Shown: positions 1-10,000, counted from the first letter of the stretch. The stretch: DNA of 58,510 bases from Massilia niastensis DSM 21313 (GCF_000382345.1 NZ_KB908117.1:1-58510); one strand, 5' to 3'. Made by a program: numbers and translations. The notes: generated from the letters alone by a model not told the origin.

Positions 1-227
1 GTCCTCGCATGTCCAAGGCGGGCCCGGCGCATCTGCGCAAGCTTCTGTACATGCCTGCTGTTGTGGCCAGGCGCTGCAACCCACACATCAAAGCCCTGAA
101 CGACCGGCTGCTTGCCAAAGGCAAGTCCAAGATGGCGGCTATCGGTGCAGCAATGCGCAAACTGGCGCACCTGTGCTTCGGCGTTGTCCACTCCGGCAAG
201 CCCTACGACCCAGAATTTGCGATGTAG
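1..227 (+). CDS. IS110-family transposase, C-terminal fragment (cut by window edge)
   Basis: The frame enters from outside the window and ends in TAG. The visible 72 residues match the end of IS110/IS116/IS902 transposases (Transposase_20 domain): an SKAGPAHLRKLLYMPA segment, a helix with 'NPHIKALNDRLLAKGK', and 'MAAIGAAMRKLAHLCFGVV'. This part binds DNA and supplies the catalytic Ser region of the RuvC-like serine-associated transposase; the DEDD half would lie upstream and is not visible. Nothing here shows whether the whole copy is intact. The gene runs towards the convergent histidine kinase, whose stop is only about 22 bp away, so the element inserted close behind that gene. Confidence 0.8.
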   Translation, partial: PRMSKAGPAHLRKLLYMPAVVARRCNPHIKALNDRLLAKGKSKMAAIGAAMRKLAHLCFGVVHSGKPYDPEFAM

Positions 228-249
228 GGCTTGACGGTGAAGACGGTAT

Positions 250-1809
<1,560 letters not shown>

Positions 1810-1817
1810 CTGTGGAC

Positions 1818-2621
1818 TCAGCGCAGCGCCTGCGCCAGGAAAGCGTCGATGGCGCGCGAGCTCTCCGTCGGCGCGCTCATGTGCGGGCAGTGACCGACGT
1901 TCTCGATCACCGTCAGGGTGCTGACCGGCAGGTGCCGGTGCAGCCAGTCGCCGACCTGCAGCGGGGCGATCAGGTCGTCGCTGCACTGCAGGATCAGCGC
2001 CGGCACCTGCGAGCGCGGCACGTCCTGGCGATGGTCGGACAGGAAGGTGACGCGTGCGAAGTGCTTGGCGATGTCGGGATCGTTGCGGCAGAAGCGGCTG
2101 GTCAGCTCGTCGCGCAGGTGGGGGCTGCCGGGCGCGCCCATGATGGCCGGCGCCAGGCTGCTCGACCAGCCCAGGTAGTTCGCCTCCATGGTCTCGAGCA
2201 GTTCGTCGATGTCGGCGCGGCTGAAGCCCCCGCGGTAGTCGCCGTCGTCGATGAAGCAGGGGGAGGGGCCGACCATCACCTGGGCCATGAAGCGCTGCGG
2301 CGCCTCGATCGTGGCCAGCAGCCCGATCATGGCGCCGACCGAATGGCCGACGAACACCACCGGGCCGGCGGCGCATTCGTCGAGGATCTCGAGCAGGTCG
2401 GCGGCATGGCCGTGCAGGCTGGCGTAGCGCTCGCGGTCGTAGGCCGCCAGGTCGGAGCCGCCGCTGCCCACCAGGTCGAAGGTGACGATGCGGAACCGCT
2501 CCGCGAAGGCGGGCGTGAGATAACGCCACATGGTCTGGTCGCAGCCGAAGCCATGCGCAAACACCATGGTGACCGGACCGGCGCCGGAGATGTGGACGTT
2601 ATTTCGAATCTGAACGGACAT
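1818..2621 (-). CDS. RsbQ-like alpha/beta hydrolase (D14/KAI2 type sensor hydrolase)
   Basis: The 267-aa protein resembles Bacillus RsbQ along its whole length: 'FAHGFGCDQTMW', 'FDLVGSGGSDL', 'GHSVGAMIGLLA', 'VMVGPSPCFIDD', 'FLSDHRQDVP', 'LILQCSDDLIAP' and 'GHCPHMSAP'. The triad is Ser94 (GHSVG), Asp215 or Asp216, and His244. In the family, RsbQ works beside a PAS-containing partner (RsbP) and presumably turns over or binds a hydrophobic small molecule; plant strigolactone and karrikin receptors share this fold. Here it is the first gene of a pair with a PAS hybrid kinase 8 nt downstream, which fits the same sensing logic with a kinase output. No signal peptide. The start ATG is the only sensible one for the fold. 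Confidence 0.9.
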   Translation of the reverse strand: MSVQIRNNVHISGAGPVTMVFAHGFGCDQTMWRYLTPAFAERFRIVTFDLVGSGGSDLAAYDRERYASLHGHAADLLEILDECAAGPVVFVGHSVGAMIGLLATIEAPQRFMAQVMVGPSPCFIDDGDYRGGFSRADIDELLETMEANYLGWSSSLAPAIMGAPGSPHLRDELTSRFCRNDPDIAKHFARVTFLSDHRQDVPRSQVPALILQCSDDLIAPLQVGDWLHRHLPVSTLTVIENVGHCPHMSAPTESSRAIDAFLAQALR

Positions 2622-2726
2622 GAACGTTCCTGGAAAGAGCTTCGAAATGGCAACAAATCCAGAATATCATGAAATTCCGGCAATGCAGGGCGCGTGGGAG
2701 CTTATCGTGCGCGGCCGTCTTCCGGT

Positions 2727-4067
2727 TCAGTCGAGATCGTCGTTTTCGTCGCCACGCCTGAGCCGCGGGATCACCTTCACCAGCAGGATGCGCGGCCCGT
2801 TCATCTTCTTGACCACCACGTCGAACTGCGGGAACTCGATGCGCTGCCCCTGTTTCGGGATGTCGCCCAGCTTGGCCATCAGCAGGCCGCCGACCGATTC
2901 GACGTCGTCCAGGCCCATTTCCTCGTTGTCGATATCGATGCCCAGCAGGCGCTCGAGCGAGAAGATCGGCAGGCTGGCCTTGCCGATATAGGTGCCGTCG
3001 GCCTGCTTCAGCCAGTCGTTCTCGTTCAGGCGGAATTCGTCGCGGATCTCGCCGACCATCGCGCCCAGCAGGTTGTCCAGGGTGATGAAGCCGACCGGGC
3101 GCTTGCCCTTCTCGCCGATCAGGGCGAAGTGCGGCGCGCCGCTGCGGAAGCGCCGGAAGATGTCCTGGGCCGGGGTGCGCGCCGAGATGGTCTCGACCGG
3201 GCGCAGGAACTGGGTCAGGTCGGTGACGGCCCGTCCCGCCTGCAGGGCGAAGTACAGGTCCTTCAGGTGGATCACGCCCAGCACTTCCTCGCCGTCGACG
3301 TCGAAGAAGGGATAGCGCGAGAAACGGTTGCGGCGCACCGTCTCCAGGTTCTGTTCCAGGCTGCGGCTGGCGTACAGCGCGCTCACTTCGTTGATCGGGC
3401 GCATCAGGTCGGACACCGCGAGCTGGCTGAAGTCGAGCGACTGCGCCAGGATGTTGCGCTCGTCATGGGTGAACTTCTCGCCCGGCTGGCTGGTGCGCAG
3501 GATCATCTTCAGCTCCTCCAGCGAGTAATGGACCTCGTGGCCGCCGGCGCCGGCCAGGCCGGCCAGGCGCAGCACCATGTTGGCGCTGGCGTTGAGCACC
3601 CAGATCGCCGGATACATCGCCCAGTAGAAGCCGTACAGCGGCAGCGCGCACCACAGTGCCACGGATTCCGGCACGCGGATCGCGAGCGATTTCGGCGCCA
3701 GTTCGCCCACCACGATGTGCAGGAAGGAGATCACCGAGAACGCCACCACGAAGGACACGCCGTGGATCACTTCCTGGGAAGTGACGCCGGCCAGGGCGAA
3801 GACGGGTTCGAGCAGGCTGGCGAAGGCCGGTTCGCCGACCCAGCCCAGGCCCAGCGAGGCCAGGGTGATGCCCAGCTGGCAGGCCGACAGGTAGGCGTCG
3901 AGCTGGCCGTGCACCGTGGCCAGGATGCGTCCGCGCATCCCTGCCGCCTTGGCGATGGCGCGGACACGGGTCTTGCGCAACGTGACGATACTGAACTCGG
4001 CCGCCACGAAGAAGCCATTCAGCGCCACCAGGAAGATGGCGAGAATGACGAATAAAAGGTTTTCCAT
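2727..4067 (-). CDS. CNNM/CorC-family membrane protein with CBS domains
   Basis: A 446-aa inner-membrane protein of the DUF21/CNNM (hemolysin III-like, UPF0053) type. Residues 1 to about 200 carry hydrophobic helices beginning 'MENLLFVILAIFLVALNGFFVAAEFS' shortened here to the first 20: MENLLFVILAIFLVALNGFF. Two CBS motifs follow (about 215-335), with 'DLMRPINEVSAL' and 'LIGEKGKRPVGFITLDNLLG', and then a CorC_HlyC domain (about 355-440). Family members are linked to magnesium and cobalt export or resistance; hemolysin activity is an old label. It is followed by the NhaR-type regulator on the same strand but upstream in transcription, with 47 bp between them, so the two could be co-transcribed. 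Confidence 0.85.
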   Translation of the reverse strand: MENLLFVILAIFLVALNGFFVAAEFSIVTLRKTRVRAIAKAAGMRGRILATVHGQLDAYLSACQLGITLASLGLGWVGEPAFASLLEPVFALAGVTSQEVIHGVSFVVAFSVISFLHIVVGELAPKSLAIRVPESVALWCALPLYGFYWAMYPAIWVLNASANMVLRLAGLAGAGGHEVHYSLEELKMILRTSQPGEKFTHDERNILAQSLDFSQLAVSDLMRPINEVSALYASRSLEQNLETVRRNRFSRYPFFDVDGEEVLGVIHLKDLYFALQAGRAVTDLTQFLRPVETISARTPAQDIFRRFRSGAPHFALIGEKGKRPVGFITLDNLLGAMVGEIRDEFRLNENDWLKQADGTYIGKASLPIFSLERLLGIDIDNEEMGLDDVESVGGLLMAKLGDIPKQGQRIEFPQFDVVVKKMNGPRILLVKVIPRLRRGDENDDLD

Positions 4068-4114
4068 AAACGCGTAAAGTTAACAAAAGGCAAAAGCCAG
4101 GACCATTGTACCGC

Positions 4115-5023
4115 TCATCCGCCGGACAGAACGCCCTTGTGCACGGCCGACAGGATCGCCTCCACTGCCGGGTGCTTGATCTTGCGCTCGTTCGAGATGG
4201 CGTAGAAGTGCTCGCGCACCTCCAGCACCTGTCCGGCAATTTCCGCGCCGAGCTGCTCCCTGACGTCGGCCTCCATCGAGGCCGGCGCGAAGAACAGGCC
4301 GAGGCCGCGCCGCCCGAAGGTATTCAGCAGGGCGTTGTCCTCGAACTCGCCGACCACGTCCGGCCGCACGGCATGGCGCTCGAACCATTCGTCGATCCTT
4401 CCCCGCAAGGCATTATTGCGCGTCGGAAGCAGGAAGGGCGCGCCGCTCAATGAAGCGGGGAAACCCGGTGAGTAGGCTTTCGCCAGCGCCGGCGCGCCGG
4501 CGACGATCATCCCGCTTTCCGACAGCAGGTGGCTGAACACCCGCAGGGTGGTGCCGGAGCGCACCGCGCGGTCGGTCAGCACGACGTCGAGTTTATGGAG
4601 CGCCAGGTCCCCCAGAAGTGCCTCAAACTGGTCTTCATAACATACAAGGCGTATCCGTTTGTCTAGCTGAGTGGTAATCTCCAGCAGGCGGTAGGCGGTG
4701 AGCTTGGGCAGCGAGTCCGAAATCCCGACGGTCAGGCGGATGCGCCCGCTGTCGGATTCGTTCAGGGCTTCCTGCATCTGCTCGCCGAGCAGGAAGATCT
4801 GGTCGGCATAGGACAAGGCCATGCGTCCGGCCTCGGTCAGGATCAGGCGCCGTCCCTGCTGGGTGAACAAGGCCTTGCCGAAGGCCTGCTCGAGCAGGGT
4901 CAGCTGGGTACTGACGGTCTGGACCGCGAGGTGCAGGCGTTCGGCCGCGCGCGTGATGCTGCCTTCCTTGGCGACCACCCAGAAGTAATACAGATGGCGG
5001 AAATTCGGGGGACTATGGTTCAT
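4115..5023 (-). CDS. nhaR: NhaR-type LysR family transcriptional regulator
   Basis: 302 aa. It has an N-terminal winged helix-turn-helix (residues 8-65) beginning 'NFRHLYYFWVVAKEGSITRA', the hallmark 'HLYYFW' of NhaR, followed by a LysR substrate-binding domain (about 95-300). NhaR proteins activate sodium/proton antiporter and other stress genes in response to sodium and alkaline pH in enterobacteria. No nhaA lies in the window. The gene is divergent from the DUF475/TerD operon across a 107-bp gap, the classical arrangement of a LysR regulator and its target, so control of the Ter module is a reasonable inference. Confidence 0.8.
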   Translation of the reverse strand: MNHSPPNFRHLYYFWVVAKEGSITRAAERLHLAVQTVSTQLTLLEQAFGKALFTQQGRRLILTEAGRMALSYADQIFLLGEQMQEALNESDSGRIRLTVGISDSLPKLTAYRLLEITTQLDKRIRLVCYEDQFEALLGDLALHKLDVVLTDRAVRSGTTLRVFSHLLSESGMIVAGAPALAKAYSPGFPASLSGAPFLLPTRNNALRGRIDEWFERHAVRPDVVGEFEDNALLNTFGRRGLGLFFAPASMEADVREQLGAEIAGQVLEVREHFYAISNERKIKHPAVEAILSAVHKGVLSGG

Positions 5024-5080
5024 GTCTTCCGTTTTTTAGAAGTAATTGTTCGATTATCTTCGCTTTTTCAATATCGTGCC

Positions 5081-5100
5081 CAGCCCTACACTCAGGGCTG
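5081..5100. promoter_or_regulatory. Perfect 7-bp inverted repeat in the nhaR/DUF475 divergent gap
   Basis: cagccct and agggctg face each other across a 6-nt loop, 31 nt before the DUF475 start. It could be a leader hairpin or an operator; a short T-rich run follows at 5104-5109. I see no clear T-N11-A LysR box, so which protein binds is unknown. Confidence 0.35.
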
Positions 5101-5130
5101 TCAAATTTTTAACCGAGGGGGAAACACAAT

Positions 5131-6195
5131 ATGAAGCATTTCACAGGGTCATTCATCGTAAGCGTCATCTGCTTGACGCTCGCCGCATGGTGGGGTTACG
5201 ACCATGGCGGCGTCGCCGGTGCGATCACCGCGCTGGGCGTTGCGGCCATCCTGTCCATCATGGAAGTCTCGCTGTCGTTCGACAATGCCGTAGTCAACGC
5301 CTCGGTCCTCAAGGGCTGGAATGAATTCTGGCTGAAGCTGTTCCTGGGCCTGGGCATGATCATCGCCGTGTTCGGCATGCGCCTGGTGTTCCCGCTGGTG
5401 ATCGTGGCGGTGGCCGCCGACCTGGGCATCATGGACGTGTGGAACCTGGCGCTGACCGATCCGAAGTCGTTCTCCGGCCACCTGACCGAGCACCATGCTG
5501 AAGTCGCGGCATTCGGCGGCATGTTCCTGCTGCTGGTGTTCCTGAACTTCCTGCTGGATGACGAGAAGGAAACCCACTGGCTCGGCAACTTCGAGGGCAA
5601 GCTGGCCTCGCTCGGCAAGGTGTCCTCGATCTCGGTGATGATCGCGATCGCGGCCTTGATGTTCAGCATGACCTATGTCGAGGAAGCGCAGAAGATGGTG
5701 GTCCTGGTCGCCGGCCTGTGGGGCATCCTGGTCTACGTCGGCGTCGACATGCTCAGCAGCATTCTGGAAAAGAGCGAAGCAGAGGGCGGCGATGTCGGTG
5801 ACATGGTCAAGCGCGGCGGTATCGGCGGCTTCCTGTACCTGGAAGTGCTGGATGCATCGTTCAGCTTCGACGGCGTGATCGGCGCCTTCGCGATCACCAG
5901 CGACGTCGTGATCATCATGCTGGGCCTGGCGATCGGTGCGATGTTCGTGCGTTCGATGACCGTGTTCCTGGTCAAGAAGGGCACCCTGGACGAGTTCGTC
6001 TACCTGGAGCACGGCGCGCACTATGCGATCGGTATCCTGGCCGTGATCATGCTGGCGAGTATGAAGTGGCACGTGCCTGAGCTGGTGACCGGCCTGACCG
6101 GTGTGGCCTTCATCGCGGCTTCGCTGTGGAGCTCGATCCGCTACAAGAAGCAGCAGGAAGCGCTGGAAGCCGCCGGCGAGAAACAGCTGGCGTAA
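5131..6195 (+). CDS. DUF475 family TerC-like integral membrane protein
   Basis: A 354-aa polytopic membrane protein with about eight or nine helices. It carries the two TerC/DUF475 acidic signatures: 'SIMEVSLSFDNAVVNASVL' near residue 45 and 'YLEVLDASFSFDGVIGAFA' near residue 240. These paired Glu/Asp-rich repeats are proposed metal-binding sites in the LysE/TerC superfamily. The upstream 'gagggggaaa' is the ribosome site. It leads a row with TerD, AIM24-like and TerD genes; such rows are known as Ter chemical-stress modules, in which the membrane TerC protein and cytosolic TerD proteins act together. The transported ion, if any, is not known from the sequence. Confidence 0.85.
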   Translation: MKHFTGSFIVSVICLTLAAWWGYDHGGVAGAITALGVAAILSIMEVSLSFDNAVVNASVLKGWNEFWLKLFLGLGMIIAVFGMRLVFPLVIVAVAADLGIMDVWNLALTDPKSFSGHLTEHHAEVAAFGGMFLLLVFLNFLLDDEKETHWLGNFEGKLASLGKVSSISVMIAIAALMFSMTYVEEAQKMVVLVAGLWGILVYVGVDMLSSILEKSEAEGGDVGDMVKRGGIGGFLYLEVLDASFSFDGVIGAFAITSDVVIIMLGLAIGAMFVRSMTVFLVKKGTLDEFVYLEHGAHYAIGILAVIMLASMKWHVPELVTGLTGVAFIAASLWSSIRYKKQQEALEAAGEKQLA

Positions 6196-6344
6196 CGGTA
6201 ACAAGTAACAAGGCAGGACATGCGGTGGCGCGGCCGGTACGGCAGCCCACCGCCGCAGGACCCGCGGCGAGCGGCAGAACACCAGCTCGCTGCGTGTATC
6301 ACCCGGTGTTCAAGAGAAGTTTTACTTTTTAGGAGATCCACATC

Positions 6345-6920
6345 ATGGCAATCAGTCTGCAAAAAGGCGGCAACGTCAACCTGTCGAAAGAAGCACCTGG
6401 CCTGACCCAGCTCAAGGTCGGCCTCGGCTGGGATACGCGCGCTACCGATGGCGCCGCCTTCGACCTCGACGGCGCCGTGTTTTTGCTGAATACGTCCGGC
6501 AAGGTTCGCTCGGACAGTGATTTCATCTTCTACAATAACCTGAAGTCGGCCGATGGCTCGGTGGAGCACTCGGGCGACAACCGCACCGGCCAGGGCGAAG
6601 GCGACGACGAAACCGTGTCGATCGACCTGAGCAGGGTGCCGGCCGATGTCGACAAGGTGGTGCTGGGCGTGACCATCCACGACGCGGAAACCCGCCGCCA
6701 GAACTTCGGCATGGTCGGCAAGGCCTTCATCCGCTGCGTCAATGCCGCGAATAATTCCGAGATCGCCCGCTACGACCTGTCGGAAGACAGCTCGACCGAA
6801 GCGGCGATGATCTTCGGCGAGGTGTACCGCAATGGCGCGGACTGGAAGTTCCGCGCGATCGGCCAGGGCTTCAACGGCGGCCTCGGACCACTCGCCAAGA
6901 ACTACGGCGTCAACGTTTAA
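6345..6920 (+). CDS. TerD family protein (first copy)
   Basis: 191-aa soluble calcium-binding beta-sandwich protein. It begins 'MAISLQKGGNVNLSKEAPGL', then 'VGLGWDTR' and the acidic loop 'DNRTGQGEGDDETVSIDL', which holds the Ca2+ ligands in TerD proteins. An 'aggag' site lies 9 nt upstream. TerD proteins are tied to tellurite, phage and oxidative stress resistance through membrane-associated complexes with TerC. There are 149 bp between the DUF475 stop and this start, without an evident terminator. Confidence 0.9.
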   Translation: MAISLQKGGNVNLSKEAPGLTQLKVGLGWDTRATDGAAFDLDGAVFLLNTSGKVRSDSDFIFYNNLKSADGSVEHSGDNRTGQGEGDDETVSIDLSRVPADVDKVVLGVTIHDAETRRQNFGMVGKAFIRCVNAANNSEIARYDLSEDSSTEAAMIFGEVYRNGADWKFRAIGQGFNGGLGPLAKNYGVNV

Positions 6921-6975
6921 CACAACAAGGAGGCGGCCTGCCGAGGGCGGGCCGCCATGCGAAAGGAAGTCCACC

Positions 6976-7671
6976 ATGCCAGTATTTACCGTGACCGGGG
7001 ATGTCGATCCCTTCCTGCACGTCTCGATGCGCCAGGGCGAAACCATCTATTGCGAATCGGATGCGATGGTGATGATGGAATCGACGCTCGACCTGAAGGG
7101 CAAGATGAAGGGCGGCCTGGGCAGCGCCCTGATGCGCACCTTCGCCAACGGCGAGTCGTTCTTCCAGCAGCACATCGAGGCGACCCGCGGCGCCGGCGAC
7201 TGCCTGCTGTCGCCGACCCTGCCGGGCGCGATGCAGATCGTCGATGTCGGCCCGAACAACTACATCATCAGCGACGGCGCCTTCGTCGCGGCCAGTTCGG
7301 GCGTCGACCTGCGCGTGCGCACCCAGAGCGTGGGCAACGCCCTGTTCGCGCAGAGCGGCGGCTTCTTCGTTACCGAGACCTCGGGCAGCGGCCAGGTGGT
7401 GGTGTCGGGTTTCGGTTCGATGTCGGTGCTCGACGTCGAGCCGGGCAAGGATGCGATCATCGACAACGCCCACGTGGTGTGCTGGGACAGCACGCTGCGC
7501 TACGAGATCTCGATCACGACCGGCACCAGCGGCGGCTTCCTGGGTAACCTGATCAACAGCCAGACCAGCGGCGAGGGCATGGTATTGCGCTTCTCGGGCA
7601 AAGGGAAGGTTTATGTGTGTTCGCGCAACCGGAATGCATTCAAGGCCTGGATGCAGGCTCCGGCGCGCTAA
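6976..7671 (+). CDS. AIM24 / TIGR00266 family protein
   Basis: 231 aa of a repeated beta-structure fold with the AIM24 pattern: 'VSMRQGETIYCESDAMVMM', 'GESFFQQHIEA', 'ALFAQSGGFFVTETSGSGQV', 'DVEPGKDAIIDNAHVVCWD'. I chose the ATG preceded by 'aaaggaag' (6962-6969); the longer reading of the frame runs back into the terD gene. Function is not established; the family is named after a mitochondrial inner-membrane organising protein, and bacterial members often sit beside terD. Here it lies between two terD copies with short gaps (55 and 15 nt), so all are probably one operon. Confidence 0.85.
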   Translation: MPVFTVTGDVDPFLHVSMRQGETIYCESDAMVMMESTLDLKGKMKGGLGSALMRTFANGESFFQQHIEATRGAGDCLLSPTLPGAMQIVDVGPNNYIISDGAFVAASSGVDLRVRTQSVGNALFAQSGGFFVTETSGSGQVVVSGFGSMSVLDVEPGKDAIIDNAHVVCWDSTLRYEISITTGTSGGFLGNLINSQTSGEGMVLRFSGKGKVYVCSRNRNAFKAWMQAPAR

Positions 7672-7686
7672 AAGGAGGAATCATTT

Positions 7687-8271
7687 ATGTCAGTTAATCT
7701 GCAAAAAGGCCAGAAGATCTCGCTGGACAAGGAAGCCGGTGCTTCCCTGAGCCGTGTGACGATGGGCCTGGGCTGGGACGCGGTCAAGTCGAAGGGCTTC
7801 TTCGGCTTCGGCGGCGGCAAGTCCGAAACCGTCGACCTGGACGCCTCCGTGGTGATGTTCGACGAATCGAACCGTCCGGTGGACGTGGTCTGGTTCCGCC
7901 AGCTCAAGAGCCGTGACGGCAGCGTCAGCCACAGCGGCGACAACCGCACCGGCGCGGGCGACGGCGACGACGAGCAGATCACGGTCGAGCTCAACAACGT
8001 GCCGGCCAACATCAAGGCGCTGGTGTTCACCGTGAACTGCTTCACGGGCCAGAACTTCTCGCAGGTCGACAACGCCTACTGCCGCCTGATCAACAGCGGC
8101 AACGGCCAGGAAGTCGCGCGCTTCAACCTGTCGGTGCAGGGTTCGCACTCGGCGCAGATCATGGCCAAGCTGTACCGCCACAGCGGCGAGTGGAAGATGC
8201 ATGCGATCGGCGAAAACGGCATCGGCCGTACCTTCGACGACCTGATGCCGCAGATCACGCCGCACGTGTAA
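7687..8271 (+). CDS. TerD family protein (second copy)
   Basis: 194 aa, a paralogue of the first TerD: 'MSVNLQKGQKISLDKEAG', 'VTMGLGWDAVK' and acidic loop 'DNRTGAGDGDDEQITVEL'. It differs by a Gly/Lys-rich insert 'SKGFFGFGGGKSET' near residue 40, which resembles the TerZ/TerF side of the family. The start follows a near-perfect 'aaaggagga' site. It is the last gene of the Ter operon, with a strong terminator 35 nt after the stop. Confidence 0.9.
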   Translation: MSVNLQKGQKISLDKEAGASLSRVTMGLGWDAVKSKGFFGFGGGKSETVDLDASVVMFDESNRPVDVVWFRQLKSRDGSVSHSGDNRTGAGDGDDEQITVELNNVPANIKALVFTVNCFTGQNFSQVDNAYCRLINSGNGQEVARFNLSVQGSHSAQIMAKLYRHSGEWKMHAIGENGIGRTFDDLMPQITPHV

Positions 8272-8306
8272 GCGCTCGAATCTGTAGTAAGTGTCTCCGC
8301 CGACTT

Positions 8307-8332
8307 ACCGGGGCTTCGGCCCCGGTTTTTTT
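8307..8332 (+). terminator. Rho-independent terminator of the Ter operon
   Basis: ccggggc (8308-8314) pairs with gccccgg (8319-8325), closed by a C(UUCG)G tetraloop and followed by seven T. This is about as strong as such a site gets. Confidence 0.95.
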
Positions 8333-8358
8333 ACGTCCGCGGATACGGTGCGCGCCGC

Positions 8359-8574
8359 TCACTCCGCGGCGTCGACGAGGGTGAACAGTTCTTCGACAGT
8401 CACGTCCAGCGCCCTCGACAGCTTCAGGGCGAGGATCGTCGACGGCACCATGTTGCCGGTCTCGATGGCGTTGATGGACTTGCGCGTGATGCCCGCGCGT
8501 TCTGCAAGCTCGGCCTGGGTCAGGTCGAGCCTGGCGCGCTGCACCTTCATCGTGGTTTTCAACTGCTCGGGCAT
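8359..8574 (-). CDS. Small XRE-type helix-turn-helix regulator
   Basis: 71 aa consisting almost wholly of a Cro/CI-type helix-turn-helix: 'LTQAELAERAGITRKSINAI' followed by a 'LALKLSRALDVTVEELF' helix pair. It belongs to the short YozG-like group of XRE regulators. The ATG lies 2 nt after the stop of the membrane protein gene, so translation is probably coupled. In similar pairs the regulator controls its own operon; here an inverted repeat in front of the first gene could be its site. Confidence 0.85.
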   Translation of the reverse strand: MPEQLKTTMKVQRARLDLTQAELAERAGITRKSINAIETGNMVPSTILALKLSRALDVTVEELFTLVDAAE

Positions 8575-8576
8575 GT

Positions 8577-9017
8577 TTAGCGGTCGTGGTACAGCAGGCT
8601 GGCAAAAAACACCGCCGTACCAGCCAGTATAGTCGTGACGGCCATCACCGCAAGCGGATAGGCAGGCTCGGCCCATGCCAGCAGCGGCGGCAGCAGGGCT
8701 TGCGCCGCCAGCATGCCGACGAAGCCGTTGCGCCAGGCACGGTGCAGGCTCGCCTGGCGCAACTCGTCGTTGACGATTGCCTGCATGTCGGCACTGGCCG
8801 GGTTTCCGCTGCTGCGTAGCGAGACGACGGCGATCACGATGAAAACGGGCAGCAGCGTGAACAGACTCTTCGACAGGCCCACCGTTTCCGGCCGAGACGA
8901 AGCGAGGGCCAGCAGGGCGCCAAGCCCCAATACGACGATGATCCCAAGGCTCAGCCACAGTTGACGGCGGGAGAGGCGAAGCAGCTTTTCCTGAGCGAGG
9001 TGGGAGATGGCGGGCAT
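8577..9017 (-). CDS. Small four-helix membrane protein paired with XRE regulator
   Basis: 146 aa with predicted helices around residues 19-36, 48-66, 95-110 and 118-138 ('LAVMAVTTILAGTAVFFASL'). I recognise no named family. The start was chosen at the ATG with 'aggaaa' 6 nt upstream instead of the ATG 39 nt earlier, which lacks a ribosome site. It forms a two-gene operon with the XRE regulator behind it; membrane proteins in such pairs are often thought to sense envelope state or to sequester the regulator, but nothing here proves that. Confidence 0.65.
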   Translation of the reverse strand: MPAISHLAQEKLLRLSRRQLWLSLGIIVVLGLGALLALASSRPETVGLSKSLFTLLPVFIVIAVVSLRSSGNPASADMQAIVNDELRQASLHRAWRNGFVGMLAAQALLPPLLAWAEPAYPLAVMAVTTILAGTAVFFASLLYHDR

Positions 9018-9047
9018 GATGGGTTTCCTGAAGAGTGATGATCGATA

Positions 9048-9088
9048 ATGTAACACATATCACCCAAAAAGAAACCCATCAGTTACAT
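9048..9088. promoter_or_regulatory. Inverted repeat ATGTAAC / GTTACAT upstream of membrane protein-XRE operon
   Basis: The two 7-bp arms at 9048-9054 and 9082-9088 are exact inverse copies, 31 nt upstream of the chosen start. A site for the XRE regulator of the same operon is an inference. Confidence 0.35.
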
Positions 9089-9112
9089 GTGGCGGATGCA
9101 GTTCTCCAGCGC

Positions 9113-10000
9113 TCAGGCCGCAGTCGGCTCCGCCGCCACGGCCTTGCGCCTGCCCAGCACCAGCAGGCCGAAGGCGGTGGCCAGCACGTACATGCTGATC
9201 GAGTAGATCGCCGCCGGCACCATCAGCTGGAAGTCGCCCAGCACCGACACCGCGACGAAGATCGCCAGGGTCGAGTTGTGGATGCCGATCTCGTAGCCGA
9301 TCGCGATGGCGTTCGGCTTGTCGAGGCCCAGCATGCGCGGCACGGAGTAGCCCAGGCCCAGGCTGAAGGCGTTGAAGGCGATCACGGCCAGGCCGATCGA
9401 GGCGAACGAGCTGGTCAGCGCGGTCCACTCCTTGGCGATCGCGATCAGGGCCAGCGCCGCCAGCACGACCATCGAGAAGATCTTCATCGGCTTGTCGGTG
9501 CGCGCGGCGAAGCCGGGTGCGCGGCTTTTCACGAGCATGCCGATCGCCACCGGCACCAGCACGATGCCGATCACTTCGATCACCTTACCGGTCTGCATCG
9601 GCACCACCTGGCCGCTGTTCGAGAAGGCGTCGATCGCGATGTTGGCGATCAGGGGCAGGCTGACGATCGAGAGCAGGGTGTTGATCGCGGTGAGCGAGAT
9701 GTTCATCGCCACGTTGCCGCCGAACAGATGGCTGAACAGGTTGGCCGAGACGCCGCCCGGCGAGGCCGCCAGCAGCATCAGGCCGACCGCGAAGACCGGG
9801 GCCACGTCGAAGGCGAGCACCAGGCCGTAGCAGATCGCGGGCAGGACCAGGGCCTGCAGCACGAGGGCCAGCACGACCGCCTTCGGCTGGCCGAGCAGGC
9901 GCCGGAAGTCGGCCAGGGTGAGTGACAGCCCCAGCCCGAACATGATCAGGGCCAGGGCGCCGATCAACAGGGTGGGCAGCAGGGTGATGAAGTTGCTCAT
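9113..10000 (-). CDS. Bile acid:sodium symporter (BASS/SBF) family transporter
   Basis: A 295-aa inner-membrane protein with nine or ten helices. Family signs are 'LIMFGLGLSLTLADFRRLL', 'LAASPGGVSANLFSHLFGGN' (the crossover region with the sodium-site Gly/Ser) and 'GYEIGIHNSTLAIFVAVSVL' (second crossover region). BASS proteins import organic anions with sodium; bacterial substrates include pantoate, keto acids and bile acids, and the sequence does not tell which. 'aaggagacaccc' precedes the ATG. It stands alone. Confidence 0.88.
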   Translation of the reverse strand: MSNFITLLPTLLIGALALIMFGLGLSLTLADFRRLLGQPKAVVLALVLQALVLPAICYGLVLAFDVAPVFAVGLMLLAASPGGVSANLFSHLFGGNVAMNISLTAINTLLSIVSLPLIANIAIDAFSNSGQVVPMQTGKVIEVIGIVLVPVAIGMLVKSRAPGFAARTDKPMKIFSMVVLAALALIAIAKEWTALTSSFASIGLAVIAFNAFSLGLGYSVPRMLGLDKPNAIAIGYEIGIHNSTLAIFVAVSVLGDFQLMVPAAIYSISMYVLATAFGLLVLGRRKAVAAEPTAA

